Source: JASHPR01 sp963739645
Lineage (GTDB): Bacteria > Actinomycetota > Actinomycetes > Streptosporangiales > Streptosporangiaceae
Length of the DNA stretch: 64,000 bases
Reading direction: 5' to 3'
Assembly (NCBI GenBank): GCA_963739645.1
Contig: CAVUBM010000060.1
Coordinates: forward strand, 124,001-188,000
Shown here: in pieces, positions 10,694 to 21,400 of the stretch
Position numbering within the stretch: the first letter of the stretch is position 1
Layout of the letters: every line of letters starts with the position of its first letter
Notes under the pieces: model-generated
What the model was told of the DNA's origin: nothing
Databases searched by the model: none
Seen by the model: the letters and a program-made list of their open reading frames with translations, nothing else
Translations under genes and position numbers: made by a program

Positions 10694-12869
10694 CTAGTTC
10701 AGCCGCAGCCGGCCCCCGGAGAGCTGCGCCAGGTCATGCCGCAACGCCGCACGCGAGACGTACCCGACGATCGCCGGGACCTGCCGGGCCAGGCCCTGGT
10801 CTGCCGCTGCCCGCTGGGTCGCCGGGCGCAGCGCGATCCGGACGCAGCCGCCGGGGAAAACGTCGTACCAGGTGGCTGCGAACCGGGGCGCGGCCGGGGC
10901 GCGCAGTCGTGTGATTCCCGCCTCGCTTGTCCGGACCGCAGCGGCCCGGCCGACGTCGCAGTGCCCGGTCAAAGTCAGCTGCAGCACGCTGTCCCCGGCC
11001 CGGTCGTTGGCCAGCGTGATGACAGATGTGCCGCGGAGCGCCTGGACCCTGCCGAGGGACCAGCCGGGAGGCAGGGGCCGGAGGCACATCATCTCGGTGG
11101 CTGTGGGCACTGACTGGGCTTCGGCTAGCAGCGGTTGCAGGGCGTGGCAGTCCATAGTGGTGACGAGCAGCGCCGCCGCCGGGGTGGCGGTGTTGACCAG
11201 GATATTTGCCAGGGTGATGACGACCAGGAAGACCGCGGCGAGGACGGCAGCCAGGGAGCCTACCCGGCGCGTGCTCCAGCGCTGAACCCGGACGGGCGCT
11301 GGCCGGCGTGGCAGCAGCTGGAGGAACTCTTCGTGCAAGTCGCGGCCGCCGGCCGGATCGCGTGCCGAAGCTGGGACGGGAGCGCGAGCCCGCGGGCGGC
11401 GGCGAACGCCTCTGAGATCTCCGCCACCGTGAATAACCGGAGCGCGTGCTGGTAGACGCGCTCGGCGCTGCTGCGCAGCGCCAGGCACAGCATCATGTTG
11501 GCCAGGTCGACCGCCTGCCGCCACGGTGTCGGGCGCACTTCCGCGAACGCGACGTCGATCAGCAGCAGGCGGCCGTCGCGGACCAGCAGGTTCGCCAGGC
11601 TTGACGTCGCGGTGGGCCAGTCCCGTGTCCCACATCCTGCGGACGATCAGTAGGCCGTCGTCGATGACTGCATCATCGATGGTGGCGTCACCCAGCTCCG
11701 TCGAGTCGGCGAAGAACTCGGTGACCAGCAGGTACTCCCGGTCCGGGGTGAGCTCGACAAAGCCGTACGGCTGCGGGCCCGGCAGCCCGGCGTCACGGCA
11801 GAGCCGCAGCGCGTAGTCTTCCTGCTGCACGAGGCGGCGGACGCCTTTGAACGACTGCTCATCCTCCAGCCGGCCGTACCGCAGCTGCCGTCCGAGCTTG
11901 TACCAGCGGTCCGCGCGCACGTGCGAGCGCGCGTACAGCTTGCCGAACAGGTGTCCGCCCGGCTCGCCGGCCCGGCGCAGCCGCATCGGGCTGGACCCGC
12001 CCGCCGGCCAGCCCGAACGGCTCGACGCTGGACACCTCGATGCCCATCTGCTCATTCAGCGCGCGCCTGATCGCCTCGCCGCGCGCGCCGCCGAGGTCAA
12101 GATGCGCACCGTGCGCGCCGCCGTAGACCACAGGGAACGACTCCTCCGGGGCGAACAGCCGCATCCCCAGCAGCGGTACAGTCACGCCGAGGATGGCGCC
12201 GAGCAGCACATCGGTCGGCGCGTCCACGCCCAGGCGCATCCGGGACAGGCCGATCACGACGATGATCGCGACCGCGGCCCAGCCGCCGCGGCGCCGCCAC
12301 CGGCCCGCGGGGACCAGCGTGTACAGCGCGCCAGTCAGCACAGCGCACACCTTCTCGATCTCGACCGACGGCATGCTGAAGCCAGCCCAGCGAAACTGGA
12401 TCGGCACGCCAAAGGGCAGCGGCCGGTGCACGACAAGCAGGAAGATCGTCGTCAGCAGGGTGAGTACCTCGTAGCTGACGACCAGTACCAGCAGGTGCCG
12501 GAACCGGCGTGCCGCGACCAGCGCCAGCAGCAGCACGAATCCCGCGATGACCGTCGCCGGTGCCGCGCCCGCCTCAGCGATCACCCGGGCGGCCGCGGTA
12601 AATCCAGGCACCGGCAGCCCGGCCACGCGCCGGGTCATGGCGTCGTCGATCACCGTGACATCGACCGCCCAGCGGCCCAGGCCGCGGGCGAACAGCGCGG
12701 TGGCCGCGCCGGCCGCCACGATCGCGACCGCCAGCCAGATCAGCCCGCTGCGCTCGATGTGGCGCGGCAGCGGCGGCGGCGCGCCCGACGGGCGGCGCTG
12801 GCGGCCCGCCGGAGAAACCGGCTCCCGCGGCGATACGTCCGCGGGCGACCGGGGCGGGCTGGTGCTCAT
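10694..12869 (-). CDS. Membrane protein with PAP2-like, kinase-like and extracytoplasmic domains (three frameshifts)
   Basis: About 724 residues starting at ATG 12869, which overlaps the upstream gene's stop by four bases. Residues about 40-250 are a multi-TM PAP2-like domain, but its motifs read HRPLP, FSMPSVEIE (normally PSGH) and SRMRLGVDAPTD (normally SR-x-x-x-G-x-H-x-x-x-D), so both usual catalytic histidines are absent. Residues about 255-510 are kinase-like with an intact AHRDVKPANLL catalytic loop and LIDVAF. A single TM (about 525-545) leads to a C-terminal domain with four cysteines (MDCHA, MMCLR, GHCDV, GGCVR), probably outside the cell. Frame changes lie near 12005, 11600 and 11345. 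It must act with the coupled gene upstream; I infer a lipid or cell-envelope role. Confidence 0.72.
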
Positions 12870-15275
12870 ACATACCCCCGGTGCTGCAGGGACCGCCAGG
12901 ACAGCCAGCCCGGCAGGACCGGCAGCCAGTAGGTCGCCAGCCGGTACAGCAGCACGGCCGAGACCGCGGGTCCGGGCTGCATGCCGACGCCGGTCAGCCC
13001 GGCGACCAGCGCTGCCTCGATCGCGCCGAGGCCGCCCGGGGTGGGCGCGGCCGCGGCCAGCGCCGCGGCAGCCAGGTACACCGCGCCGAGCACGACCAGG
13101 CCAGGACCCCCGCCGAACGCCTGGACGGAGGCGGCCAGCCCGGCGATGTAGGCCAGGGTGATCAGGGCCGAGCCGCCGAATAGCAGGCCCAGCTTGACCG
13201 GGCTGGCGGCGGCCTGCCGCAGGCTGCCCGCCGCGGAACGGGCACCGGGAATCAGCTGCTTGCGGGTCCAGCGGCGGCCGGGCCGTGTCGCCAGGACCAC
13301 GCCGATAACCGCGATGATCACCGCCAGGACGAGCAGGATCTTGCTGCCAGACGGCAGCTTGAACGCCTGGGTGAGGTCGTGGCCGGCCAGCGCGAAGAAC
13401 ACCACGATCATCACGACGTGCACGACGGCGCCCGCCAGGGCGTTCACCCCGACCGCCGCGACGCTGGCCGGGGTACCGGTTCCGCTCTTCTGCAGGAACC
13501 GGGCATTCAGCGCCATCCCGCCGACGTTGGCCGGCGACACCCGGTTGATGAACGACGACGCGCCCTGCGCCAGCACGGCCGGGCCGAACGGCACATGGCC
13601 GGGCACCGAGCCGATCAGCGCCATCGCGCTGGCCACGTAGGTCAGTGCGGACAGGCCGATGATCACCGGTAGCCAGGCCCAGTTGACGTGCAGCAGGGCG
13701 TGCCAGCTGCTGCTCACATCGGCGATTTGCGGCAGCAGGAAGTAGAAAGGCGCCGGCCAGCGCGGCAATCGCCAGCAGCGTGCGCGGCCGTACCCGCTGC
13801 AGCCGGGCGAGGTCGGTGTCAGTGTCATCGCCGGAGGCCGCGATCGCGGCCGCGCGCGTGTTCTTCAGCAGCCCGTCCTGCCCCTTGATCGCACGCCGGG
13901 TGCCAGCCGACAGAGCCAGCGGCTGCAGCAGCGGCACCGCGGCGGCCACGCCGCCGGCGCCGATCACCGCTGTCGCGGTCGCGACGGCCCGGTCCGGGCC
14001 GATCCGGCCGGCCAGTGAGGTGAGCAACTCGGCCACGTCGATGGCTTGCTGGCGGCTGGTCGCGGCGAGCTCGGCGAAGCTGAAGTCGGTCAGCCGGGGG
14101 CGGTCATCCTGGCTGATCATGATGTTGGTGCCATGCAGTGACCGGTGCGCGATCCTGGCCCGGTGCAGCCGGCCGACCTCGCCCCACAGGCTACGGGCGA
14201 GTTGATCGGTGATGCGATCGGCGGGAACCTCGTCGAGGGACTGGCCAGCCACCGCCTCCATGGTCAGCAGCACCGACCCGTCGCCGGCCTTGACGACGTG
14301 GCCGACGTGCGGCACCGCGACGCCGGCCCGCTCGGCCATCACTCCCAGCAGGGCCTCATGCTCGACCGCCGCCAGCAGCGAGGCCGCGGGCCTGGTGTCG
14401 CCGACACCGCGCAGCCGGATGCCGCGATAGGCCCGGTACAGCAGGTCGGCGTCCCGCTGGTCCGAGCCGAAGACCTTGACGAACAGGGCTCGTCCGTCGT
14501 CGGTCACCGCCTCGAACGGCCGCGAGCCCTTCGCGTGGCGCAAGGGCCCGGTCACCCGACTGACGGGCACGCCACCCGCGCGCAGCGCCGCTGCCACCCC
14601 GGCGCGGCCCATCCGCCCGTCCGGCACTCCGAACACCACCAGCAAACCCGCCCCCACCGTGACCCCGGCGGCCAGGGCCAGCACCAGCTGCATGGGCAGC
14701 AGGCCGCCGGTGATCAGCCGGGCCACGCCGGTCAGCAGCAGCGTGGCCCAGACCGCCCGGCGCCACGGCCGGCTCAGCCACGGCGCCGCGGCCACCGCAA
14801 CCGCCGCGAGCCCCGCGAAGACGGCCGGATCGGGGAAGCCCGCGCCGGTCAGCCAGGAACCCTGGCGCAGCCCCGCGGGCGCGGAGCCGCCCGGCCCGGC
14901 CAGATAAGTAATTCCCGCCATCAGGGCCGCCGCTGCCGCGAACCCGCCCGCCACGGTGGCCAGGACCCGGAACCGGCGGTACCGCAACGCGGCGACCAGC
15001 AGCACCAGGGCCGCCGCCGCGATCGTCACCTGGACCAGGCCAGTCAGCACCTGACCAGCCGCGGTCGCCAGCCCAATCCCGGTGATCGCGGCAGTCGGGC
15101 GGAGCAGGGCAGGGAGCAGCGCGACGACTATGGCCGCGACAGCGAGCACCCCGGCGGCGGCGATCAGGCGGATCACATCGCCCGGATGCCGGTACCGTGC
15201 TGGCGCCAGAACGTGGCCCCGCGTCTGTGTCTTCGGCCCGCCGACGGCTAGCTGTATCCGGGGCGAATTCGTCAT
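12866..15275 (-). CDS. Membrane protein with kinase-like domain and MprF/UPF0104-type flippase domain (one frameshift)
   Basis: About 803 residues from ATG 15275; a TTG further upstream at 15326 is possible. Residues 30-200 are about six TM segments; about 215-480 are an ABC1/RIO-like kinase fold with FVKVFGSD, an IAHRSLHGTNIM catalytic loop and LTDFSF. The catalytic aspartate of the HRD motif is serine, so kinase activity is questionable. After a frame change near 13750 (FYFLLPQIADVSSSW) comes a flippase-like region (lysylphosphatidylglycerol synthase TM/UPF0104) with FINRVSPANVGGM and PTPGGLGAIEAAL. It is coupled to the PAP2/kinase gene by an ATGA overlap. The pairing suggests a lipid-linked transport or modification unit (inference). 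Confidence 0.72.
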
Positions 15276-15326
15276 CGGCCGTAGCCGCCGACCGTGGCTG
15301 CCCTGCTGATGAGCGAGCCGGGACAA

Positions 15327-15649
15327 GGCACGGAGCTTAAAACGGCCCTTCCGACCTGGCCGGTCCCGAACACGATGTGCAGTCGATCCTCACCCATGGC
15401 CGGGTCCTTTCGCCGCTGACCCTCGATGAGCCTGGCGGTCTGCAACGGCCTGGCCTCGATGCCTGTGGTTCACGCTACGCTGGATTCACAAAACCAGCAA
15501 TAAATTTCAAGAAACGTCTGGCCATAATTGGCCCGGCCGGACTGAAGCTTCCTCATCGGGCCGCCCGGCCGGGCAGGTCCGGTTCTGGCGGCGGTGTGCC
15601 AGCCTTCGGTGCTTGTCGCTGAGCCGGCCGCCTCTCGGACGCAAGCAAC
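15327..15649. other. Intergenic region without a recognised gene
   Basis: This is the spacer between the leftward membrane-protein gene and the rightward winged-helix gene. It contains a relatively AT-rich patch around 15485-15530 and a small hairpin GGCCA-taat-TGGCC. It probably carries divergent promoters. No conserved protein signature is seen. Confidence 0.5.
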
Positions 15650-15685
15650 ATGTTTCCGGAAATGAATTCTGTTAGGTTACGGGGC

Positions 15686-16055
15686 GTGGCCGATTGGAGT
15701 TTCCTGACCAATCACGCCCGGGTGCTGCTGTGCATCGCGCACGACCCGGGCGCGCGGCTGCGTGACATCGCGGCCAGCGTGGGCATCACCGAGCGCAGCG
15801 CTCATGGCATCATCACCGACCTGGCTGAGGCCGGCTATGTGGTGAAGCAGAAGGACGGCCGCCGCAACCGCTACCGGATCGAGGACGCATCTGCCGCTGC
15901 GTGAGCCCGGCAGCCGGGAGCCTGCCATCGGCGAGGTCCTGGCCCTGCTGCTGGGCAGCCAGGACGGCCGTGGGGGTCTGGCCGCCGCCGACCGGCTGGG
16001 CGGTGGCCCGGCGGACGGTGCGGGTGTCGATGAGCCCGGAGCGGCGGCTGGCTGA
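15686..16055 (+). CDS. Small winged helix-turn-helix DNA-binding protein (one frameshift)
   Basis: About 122 residues. GTG start at 15686 (ADWSFLTNHARVLLCIA), a MarR/ArsR-like helix-turn-helix (LRDIAASVGITERSAH) and wing (KQKDGRRNRYRI). One frame ends early with DASAAA, but in the next frame the family's usual C-terminus continues (HLPLREPGSREPAIGEVLALLLG), so one base is missing near 15885. A TAGGTT hexamer ends 7 bases before the GTG, fitting a leaderless start, and a TTTCCGGAAA palindrome lies about 20 bases upstream. This is a common actinomycete family of unknown target. Confidence 0.78.
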
Positions 16056-16073
16056 GACCTGCGGCCCGCGACG

Positions 16074-17240
16074 TCAGGGAGTTTGTGCCTGGCGGATGCC
16101 GCCGGCATCATCGAGGGGGATCTCGCTGGCGCAGGCTGCGTGCACGTACTGCTGGAAGCTGGCCAGGAGCCGCTCCTGGGGGAGTATCCGCCCGCGGTCG
16201 ATCCAGCTGCCGGCCACCCCGGCCTGGGCGGCCGCGACCAGCGCCATGTCCTGGTTGCCGACATCGGTGTCGAACGCCATCATCGACTCGACCCAGGCCT
16301 CGTCCGCGTCCGCGCCGAAGTAGTAGTCGAGGAACCCGGCCGTCTGGCTCACCCCGTCCGGGTAGACCGGCCCGATGGACAGGTTCTGGCGGCCGGGATT
16401 GATGTTGATCTTCACGTTGGGCAGCAGCAGGTGGTAGCTGCCCAGGGTGACGCTGCCGGCCGCGGAGTACGCCGCCGAGGGGTTCTGGCGCACCGGGGCC
16501 CGGTGGCTCAGCCGGTGCGCGGTGGCCGCCAGCTGGTAATGGTCGGGCCCGACCTCCATGACCGACGAGAAACCCGGGTGCGCGACCGGGCAGTGGTAGC
16601 ACTCCAGGTAGTTCTCGATGTGGATCTTCCAGTTCGACGGCACCGTGTACTCGAACCGCTGCCGCAGCCGCAGCCCGCCGAGGTCGAGACCGACCCCGGC
16701 GACGACCTCGCCCAGGTCCCCGGCGACGTCGTCCAGGGACGGGCCGTCCGCCGACAGGCTGGCGAACACGAACGGCCCGAACGTCGCGACCCGGACCGGC
16801 ACCAGGCCGAGTTCCGGCAACTCGGCCTCGATCTCGGGGCCGCACTGCGGCGCCGACCGCAGCGCCCCGTCGAGGCTGTACGTCCAGGCGTGGTACGGGC
16901 ACCGCAGCCGCGGGGCGTTCCCGTCGGCCGAGACCACGACGCTGCCCCGGTGCCGGCAGACGTTGAGGAAGCCGCGCAGCTCACCGTCGCCGCCCCGGAC
17001 CACCACGACCGGCACCCGCCCCAGCCGGCCGACGATGTGATCGCCTGGCTGGGCCAGGCGCTGCAGCGGCCCGACGTACTGCCAGCTCGGCCGGAACAGC
17101 CGGCGCTCCTCAACCTCCAGGACGCGCGGATCCCGGTACCAGTCCCAGGAAATAACCGGCATTACGCTCCCGGCGCCGGCCAGTCCGTCCCCGGATAGGC
17201 CGGTGCCGTCCCGCCCGGCGGCCGCCCTCGGTGTGTCCAT
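16074..17240 (-). CDS. Rieske non-heme iron oxygenase, alpha subunit
   Basis: 388 residues, ATG at 17240 with AGGAGGAG directly upstream. Rieske [2Fe-2S] ligands are C95-R-H97 and C114-P-Y-H117; mononuclear iron ligands are H216 and H221 in ECYHCPVAHP and D331 in GNQDMALV. Members of this class (carnitine/choline and aromatic-ring oxygenases) need a reductase, which is not encoded nearby. It is the last gene of the long leftward operon, 24 bases after the CocE-like gene. Its 3' end has a decayed copy at 4796-4910. Substrate unknown. Confidence 0.9.
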   Translation of the reverse strand: MDTPRAAAGRDGTGLSGDGLAGAGSVMPVISWDWYRDPRVLEVEERRLFRPSWQYVGPLQRLAQPGDHIVGRLGRVPVVVVRGGDGELRGFLNVCRHRGSVVVSADGNAPRLRCPYHAWTYSLDGALRSAPQCGPEIEAELPELGLVPVRVATFGPFVFASLSADGPSLDDVAGDLGEVVAGVGLDLGGLRLRQRFEYTVPSNWKIHIENYLECYHCPVAHPGFSSVMEVGPDHYQLAATAHRLSHRAPVRQNPSAAYSAAGSVTLGSYHLLLPNVKININPGRQNLSIGPVYPDGVSQTAGFLDYYFGADADEAWVESMMAFDTDVGNQDMALVAAAQAGVAGSWIDRGRILPQERLLASFQQYVHAACASEIPLDDAGGIRQAQTP

Positions 17241-17264
17241 GCTCCTCCTTGCGTGCCGCCGCCG

Positions 17265-19335
17265 TTACGTGCCGTTCCGCGGGAACTCGAAGTGCCACTG
17301 CCGGGAGTGCACGCGGTGGCCGTTCTCGCGGGCGTCGAGGTCCAGGGTCACCAGGAACGCCGAGCGGTCCGCGGTCATCCGCCCGGTCGCCTCCACCGCG
17401 ACGTCGAAGAGCTCGGACTTCAGCGCGGCGGATTGCTCGGTCACGACTTCGGCCGAGAGCGGCTGGCCGGTCACGATCCGGTACCGGGTCAGGTTCGTCC
17501 CGTCGGCCTCGATCCCGGCGTCGGCCAGGCGGAAGTTCCCGCCCACGTCCCAGTCGAAGAGCACCTCGGCCGACCCGTCGGTGAGGTTGTGCGTGATCGT
17601 GCGCTGCGTCGGCCGCCGGCCCAGCACCTCGTAGGCGATGCCGTCGGGCCGCTCCGGCGGCCCGAACGGCCGGAGCGTCTCGTCCTCCGCGCGTGGCCGG
17701 CGCACCGGCAGCTCCACGAAGCTGCTCTCCCCGCAGTGCAGGCCCAGCCGCACCGGCCCGGGGTGCGGCCACATCCAGGGCCAGTACGTGGTCGAGACCG
17801 AAACCCGGATCCGGTGCCCGGCCTCGAACCGGTGCGCGATGACCTTGAGCCCGAACTCGGCCCGGGCGGGCTCGCCGGGCACGAGCGGCTCGGCGCGGTC
17901 GTGGCCCTCCCGGTGCGTGAGATTGAACAGGTCCCGGGTGACCAGCAGGGACTCGCCGTCCGGCGCGACGTCGCAGAGCCGGACCACGACGCTCGCGCCC
18001 GGCTGGTCGCTGGTCACCAGGAGGTTCACCCGCACGCTGCCGAGGATCTCGACGGCCTCATCGAGCGGCCCGGTGGTGAAGCAGAGCGAGCGCCCGTCCT
18101 CGCCGCGCTGGTCACCGGGCCAGTCCCCGAACCCCCCGTCGGCGGTGAGGGAGCCGGCGTCGAGCCCGGCCGTGTCCTCGCCGCGGTGCGTCCGCACGCC
18201 GGCGTCACCGGGCCGATCCGACAGCAGGCCGCCTCCTCCGGCGTCGAGGTACAGCCGCCGGGCCCGGTCTTCGGCCGGCGGCCAGCACGGCTCGGCCACC
18301 CAGCGGCCCGGCCGCGTCGTGGTGATGCGGTCGCGGGCGGCACTGACTCCTGCATCCAGGCGCGCAGCATCGGCTCGGCCATGACGCCGTTGTCGATCGT
18401 CGCGCAGCCAGCGGTCCCACCACCGGAGCGTCTCCTGCAGGAACCCGATCCGCGGCCCGGGCGGCCGAGATGGTCCGGGTACTGCGTGCGACCAGGGGCC
18501 GATGAGCCCCTTCGCGCGGGCACGGACAGGCCGGCCAGCAGCCGGAGCACCGTGTTCCGGTAGCCGTCGGCCCAGCCGCCGACCGCGAGCACCGGGCACC
18601 TCGATGGCGGCGTAGTCCTCGCAGACGCAGCCGTGCCGCCAGTAGCGTCGCGGTGCTGGTGCGCCAGCCAGGCGTCCATGAACGGCCGAGCGCGCTCGAG
18701 CCGCTCGCTCCCACTGCTCGCGCCAGTCGTGCCGACCCGCCGGGATCCGGGGGCAGGGCGTGGTCAGGCCAGCATCGGTCGCGACCAGCCGAGCATGTCG
18801 ATGCCGAGCACCGCGCCGCCGAAGTAGTGCACGTCGTCGGCGTACCGGTCGTCGCTGGAGCAGAGCGTGACGATGGCCCGCAGCGCGGCGGGCGCCGGGC
18901 GCGGCGACCTGGAGCGAGTTGAACCCGCCCCAGGAGATGCCGATCATGCCGACGTTGCCCGTGCACCACGGCTGCGCCGGCGAGCCAGGCGATCACGTCG
19001 CACGCCGTCGCTGCAGCTCCGGTCGGCGTACTCGTCGGTGATGCACGCCCTCGGAGTTGCCGGAGCCGCGCAGGTCGACCCGGACCGCACGGCGTAGCCG
19101 TGGGCGGCGAAGTAGGGGTGCCGCTGGCGCGTCGCGGACGGCGGTCCAGTCGCCCTGCCGGTACGGGAGGTACTCGAGGATGGCCGGGACCGGGCTGTCG
19201 TCGGGCGTCGTCCGGCAGCCAGATGCGCGCCGACAGCCTGGTCCCGTCCCGCATCGGGATCCACGCGTGCTCCATCGTGCGCACCCGGGACAGGGCGCGC
19301 TCCTCGGCCGCGGTTGCTGCGCTGTTGCTGGTCAC
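17265..19335 (-). CDS. CocE/NonD-family hydrolase (several frameshifts)
   Basis: About 690 residues. GTG at 19335 overlaps the stop of the ABC ATPase gene (GTGA). The N-terminus WIPMRDGTRLSARIWLP is the hallmark start of X-Pro dipeptidyl-peptidase/cocaine-esterase-like serine hydrolases; a nucleophile region IGISWGGFNSLQ, WGDW-like and RLYLDAGGGG segments and a jelly-roll C-terminus (RVSVSTTYWPWMWP) follow. The middle (about 18200-19100) switches frame many times, so details there are unreliable, while the last 370 residues are intact. It probably cleaves an ester or amide imported by the adjacent ABC transporter (inference). Confidence 0.8.
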
Positions 19336-20379
19336 GGCGGTAGATCCTCCTGCGATGCGGCGAGCGGCGGGACGTCGTGCCCCGGGGTGACCAGATGGCA
19401 GGCGACCCGCCTGCCGTGGCCGACGTCCTGCAGCGGAGGCCGGGTCGAGCAGGCGTCGTGCACGTCCGGGCACCGGCCCGCGAACGGGCAGCTGCCGGGC
19501 GCGGCCGCGCGCTCCTCGCCGAGCCGGATCCGGCGGTCAAGCCGCCGCTGGTCCGGGGACAGCCCGGCCACGGCGGACAGCAGCGCGCGGGTGTACGGGT
19601 GCTGCGGGGCGGCGGAGATCTCGGCGGTCGGCCCCTCCTCCATGATGGCGCCGGCGTACACCACGGCGACGTCGTCGCTCACCCGCCGCACCACGTCCAG
19701 GTCGTGCGAGATGAACAGGTAGGCGAGGCCGTGCTCGGCCTGCAGCCGCAGCAGCAGGTTGATGATCTGCGCCTGGATCGAGACGTCCAGGGCGGAGGTC
19801 GGCTCGTCGCACACGACGAGCCCGGGGCGGCACGCGAGCGCGCGGGCGATGCCGATCCGCTGCCGGCCGCCGCCGGAGTAGTCGCCGGGCCGGGAGCCGA
19901 GGTCGGCCCCGGGCAGGCCGACCGCGTCCAGCAGCTCCCGGACCCGCCCGGGGCCGCCGCCGCGCCACATCCCGTGGGCCTTGAGCGGCTCGGCCACGAT
20001 CTCGCGCAGCGACAGGCGCGGGTCCAGGGACTCGTACGGGTCCTGGAACACCATGGCCACGTGGCGGCGCAGCGCCCGCAGCCCCCGGTCGGACCCGGGG
20101 TACGGGTGCCCATCGAAGCGCAGGCTCCCGGAGGTGGCCCGCTCGAGCCCGAGCACCAGCCGCGCGACCGTGCTCTTGCCGCAGCCCGATTCCCCGACCA
20201 TCCCGAGGGTGCGCCCGGGAGTGATGCGCAGCGACATCCCGTCGACGGCGCGGACCTGGCCGAACCGTTTGGTCACGTCGACCAGCTCGACGAGGGGTGG
20301 TTCGCCTGGCGGCGGCGACGCGGGGGTGGCGCCGGGGCGGCTGCGGCGGCGGGGTGGAGACGCCCTGCTGGTCAGGCAT
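19332..20379 (-). CDS. Oligopeptide/dipeptide ABC transporter ATP-binding protein (DppF/OppF type)
   Basis: The core from 20276 has Walker A GESGCGKS, signature YSGGGRQR, Walker B LVVCDEPTSALD and the C-terminal oligopeptide-type CPFAGRCPD cysteine motif. The natural start is probably ATG 20379 (MPDQQGVSTPPPQ), overlapping the preceding ATPase gene by 8 bases; one base appears shifted near 20310 before PPLVELVDVTKRF. A GTG at 20276 is the alternative. It energises the importer together with the next ATPase. Confidence 0.9.
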
Positions 20380-21400
20380 CAGACGTCACCTCGGCCAGGT
20401 GGCAGGCCACCCGGTGGTCCCGGCCGGCGTCGCGGGGCAGCGGCACCTCGGTCCGGCACCGGTCCACCGCCAGCGGGCAGCGCGGGTGGAACGGGCAGCC
20501 GGGCGGGATCCGGTCGACCGGGGGAGAGCCCTCGATGGTCTCGAACGGGGCCTTGGGCCGGGCCAGGCGGCCGGAGGTGAAGCTGGACAGCAGCGCCTGG
20601 CTGTACGGGTGCCGGGGGGCGGCGAACACGTCGCGGGCCGGGGCGTGCTCCACGATGCGGCCGCCGTACATCACCGCCACGTCGTCGGCGATCTCGGCCA
20701 CCACGCCCATGTCGTGGGTGATCCACAGCAGCGTGGTCCTGTGCTCCGCCTGCAGCTCCCGCACCAGCGCGATGATCTCCGCCTGCACCGTGACGTCCAG
20801 CGCGGTGGTCGGCTCGTCGGCCACCAGCAGCGCCGGGCGCAGCGCGATGGCCATCGCGATCATCACCCGCTGGCGCATGCCGCCGGACAGCTCGTGCGGG
20901 TACCGGCGCGCGGTGTCCTCGGGCCGCCGGATCCCGACCCGGGCCAGCAGCTGTACCGCCTGACCCATGGCGGCGGCGTCGTCCAGCCGGTACCGGAGCC
21001 GGAACACCTCGGCGATCTGCCGGCCCGCCCGGTGCACCGGGTTGAGCGCCGCGGACGCGTCCTGCGGGATGTAGGCGACCAGCTCGCTGCGGGCCAGCCG
21101 CAGCGCCTCTCCCTTCAGGGCCAGCACGTCAGTGTCGCCCACCCGGGCCGTCCCCGACGCGACCCGGCCCTCGGGGGGCAGCAGCCGTGAGATCGCGAGC
21201 GCGAGCGACGACTTGCCGGACCCGGACTCGCCGACCAGGCCGAGCACCCGGCCGGTGCCGAGCTCGAATGAAGCGTCGGTCACGGCCTGGAAATCGCCGT
21301 ACCGGACCGAGAGTCCGGCCACGGCCAGCGGCTGGCCCTCGCTCCCGGTGCGCGCCGGGCCGGTGCTGGCGGTACCGGTGCTGCCGGGGCTCACGTTCAC
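20372..21400 (-). CDS. Oligopeptide/dipeptide ABC transporter ATP-binding protein (DppD/OppD type)
   Basis: 342 residues. Walker A GESGSGKS, signature LSGGMRQR, Walker B LLVADEPTTALD, switch WITHDMG, and the oligopeptide-type tail CPFHPRCPLAVDRC. It overlaps the downstream ATPase gene and the upstream permease stop (21397-21400), so all ABC genes are coupled. Intact. Confidence 0.95.
   Translation of the reverse strand: MNVSPGSTGTASTGPARTGSEGQPLAVAGLSVRYGDFQAVTDASFELGTGRVLGLVGESGSGKSSLALAISRLLPPEGRVASGTARVGDTDVLALKGEALRLARSELVAYIPQDASAALNPVHRAGRQIAEVFRLRYRLDDAAAMGQAVQLLARVGIRRPEDTARRYPHELSGGMRQRVMIAMAIALRPALLVADEPTTALDVTVQAEIIALVRELQAEHRTTLLWITHDMGVVAEIADDVAVMYGGRIVEHAPARDVFAAPRHPYSQALLSSFTSGRLARPKAPFETIEGSPPVDRIPPGCPFHPRCPLAVDRCRTEVPLPRDAGRDHRVACHLAEVTSDA

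Noticed and set aside
16083..17198. Long plus-strand frame opposite the Rieske oxygenase
   Set aside because: The minus-strand gene has all cluster ligands and a strong ribosome site; the plus frame has none and is biased in composition.
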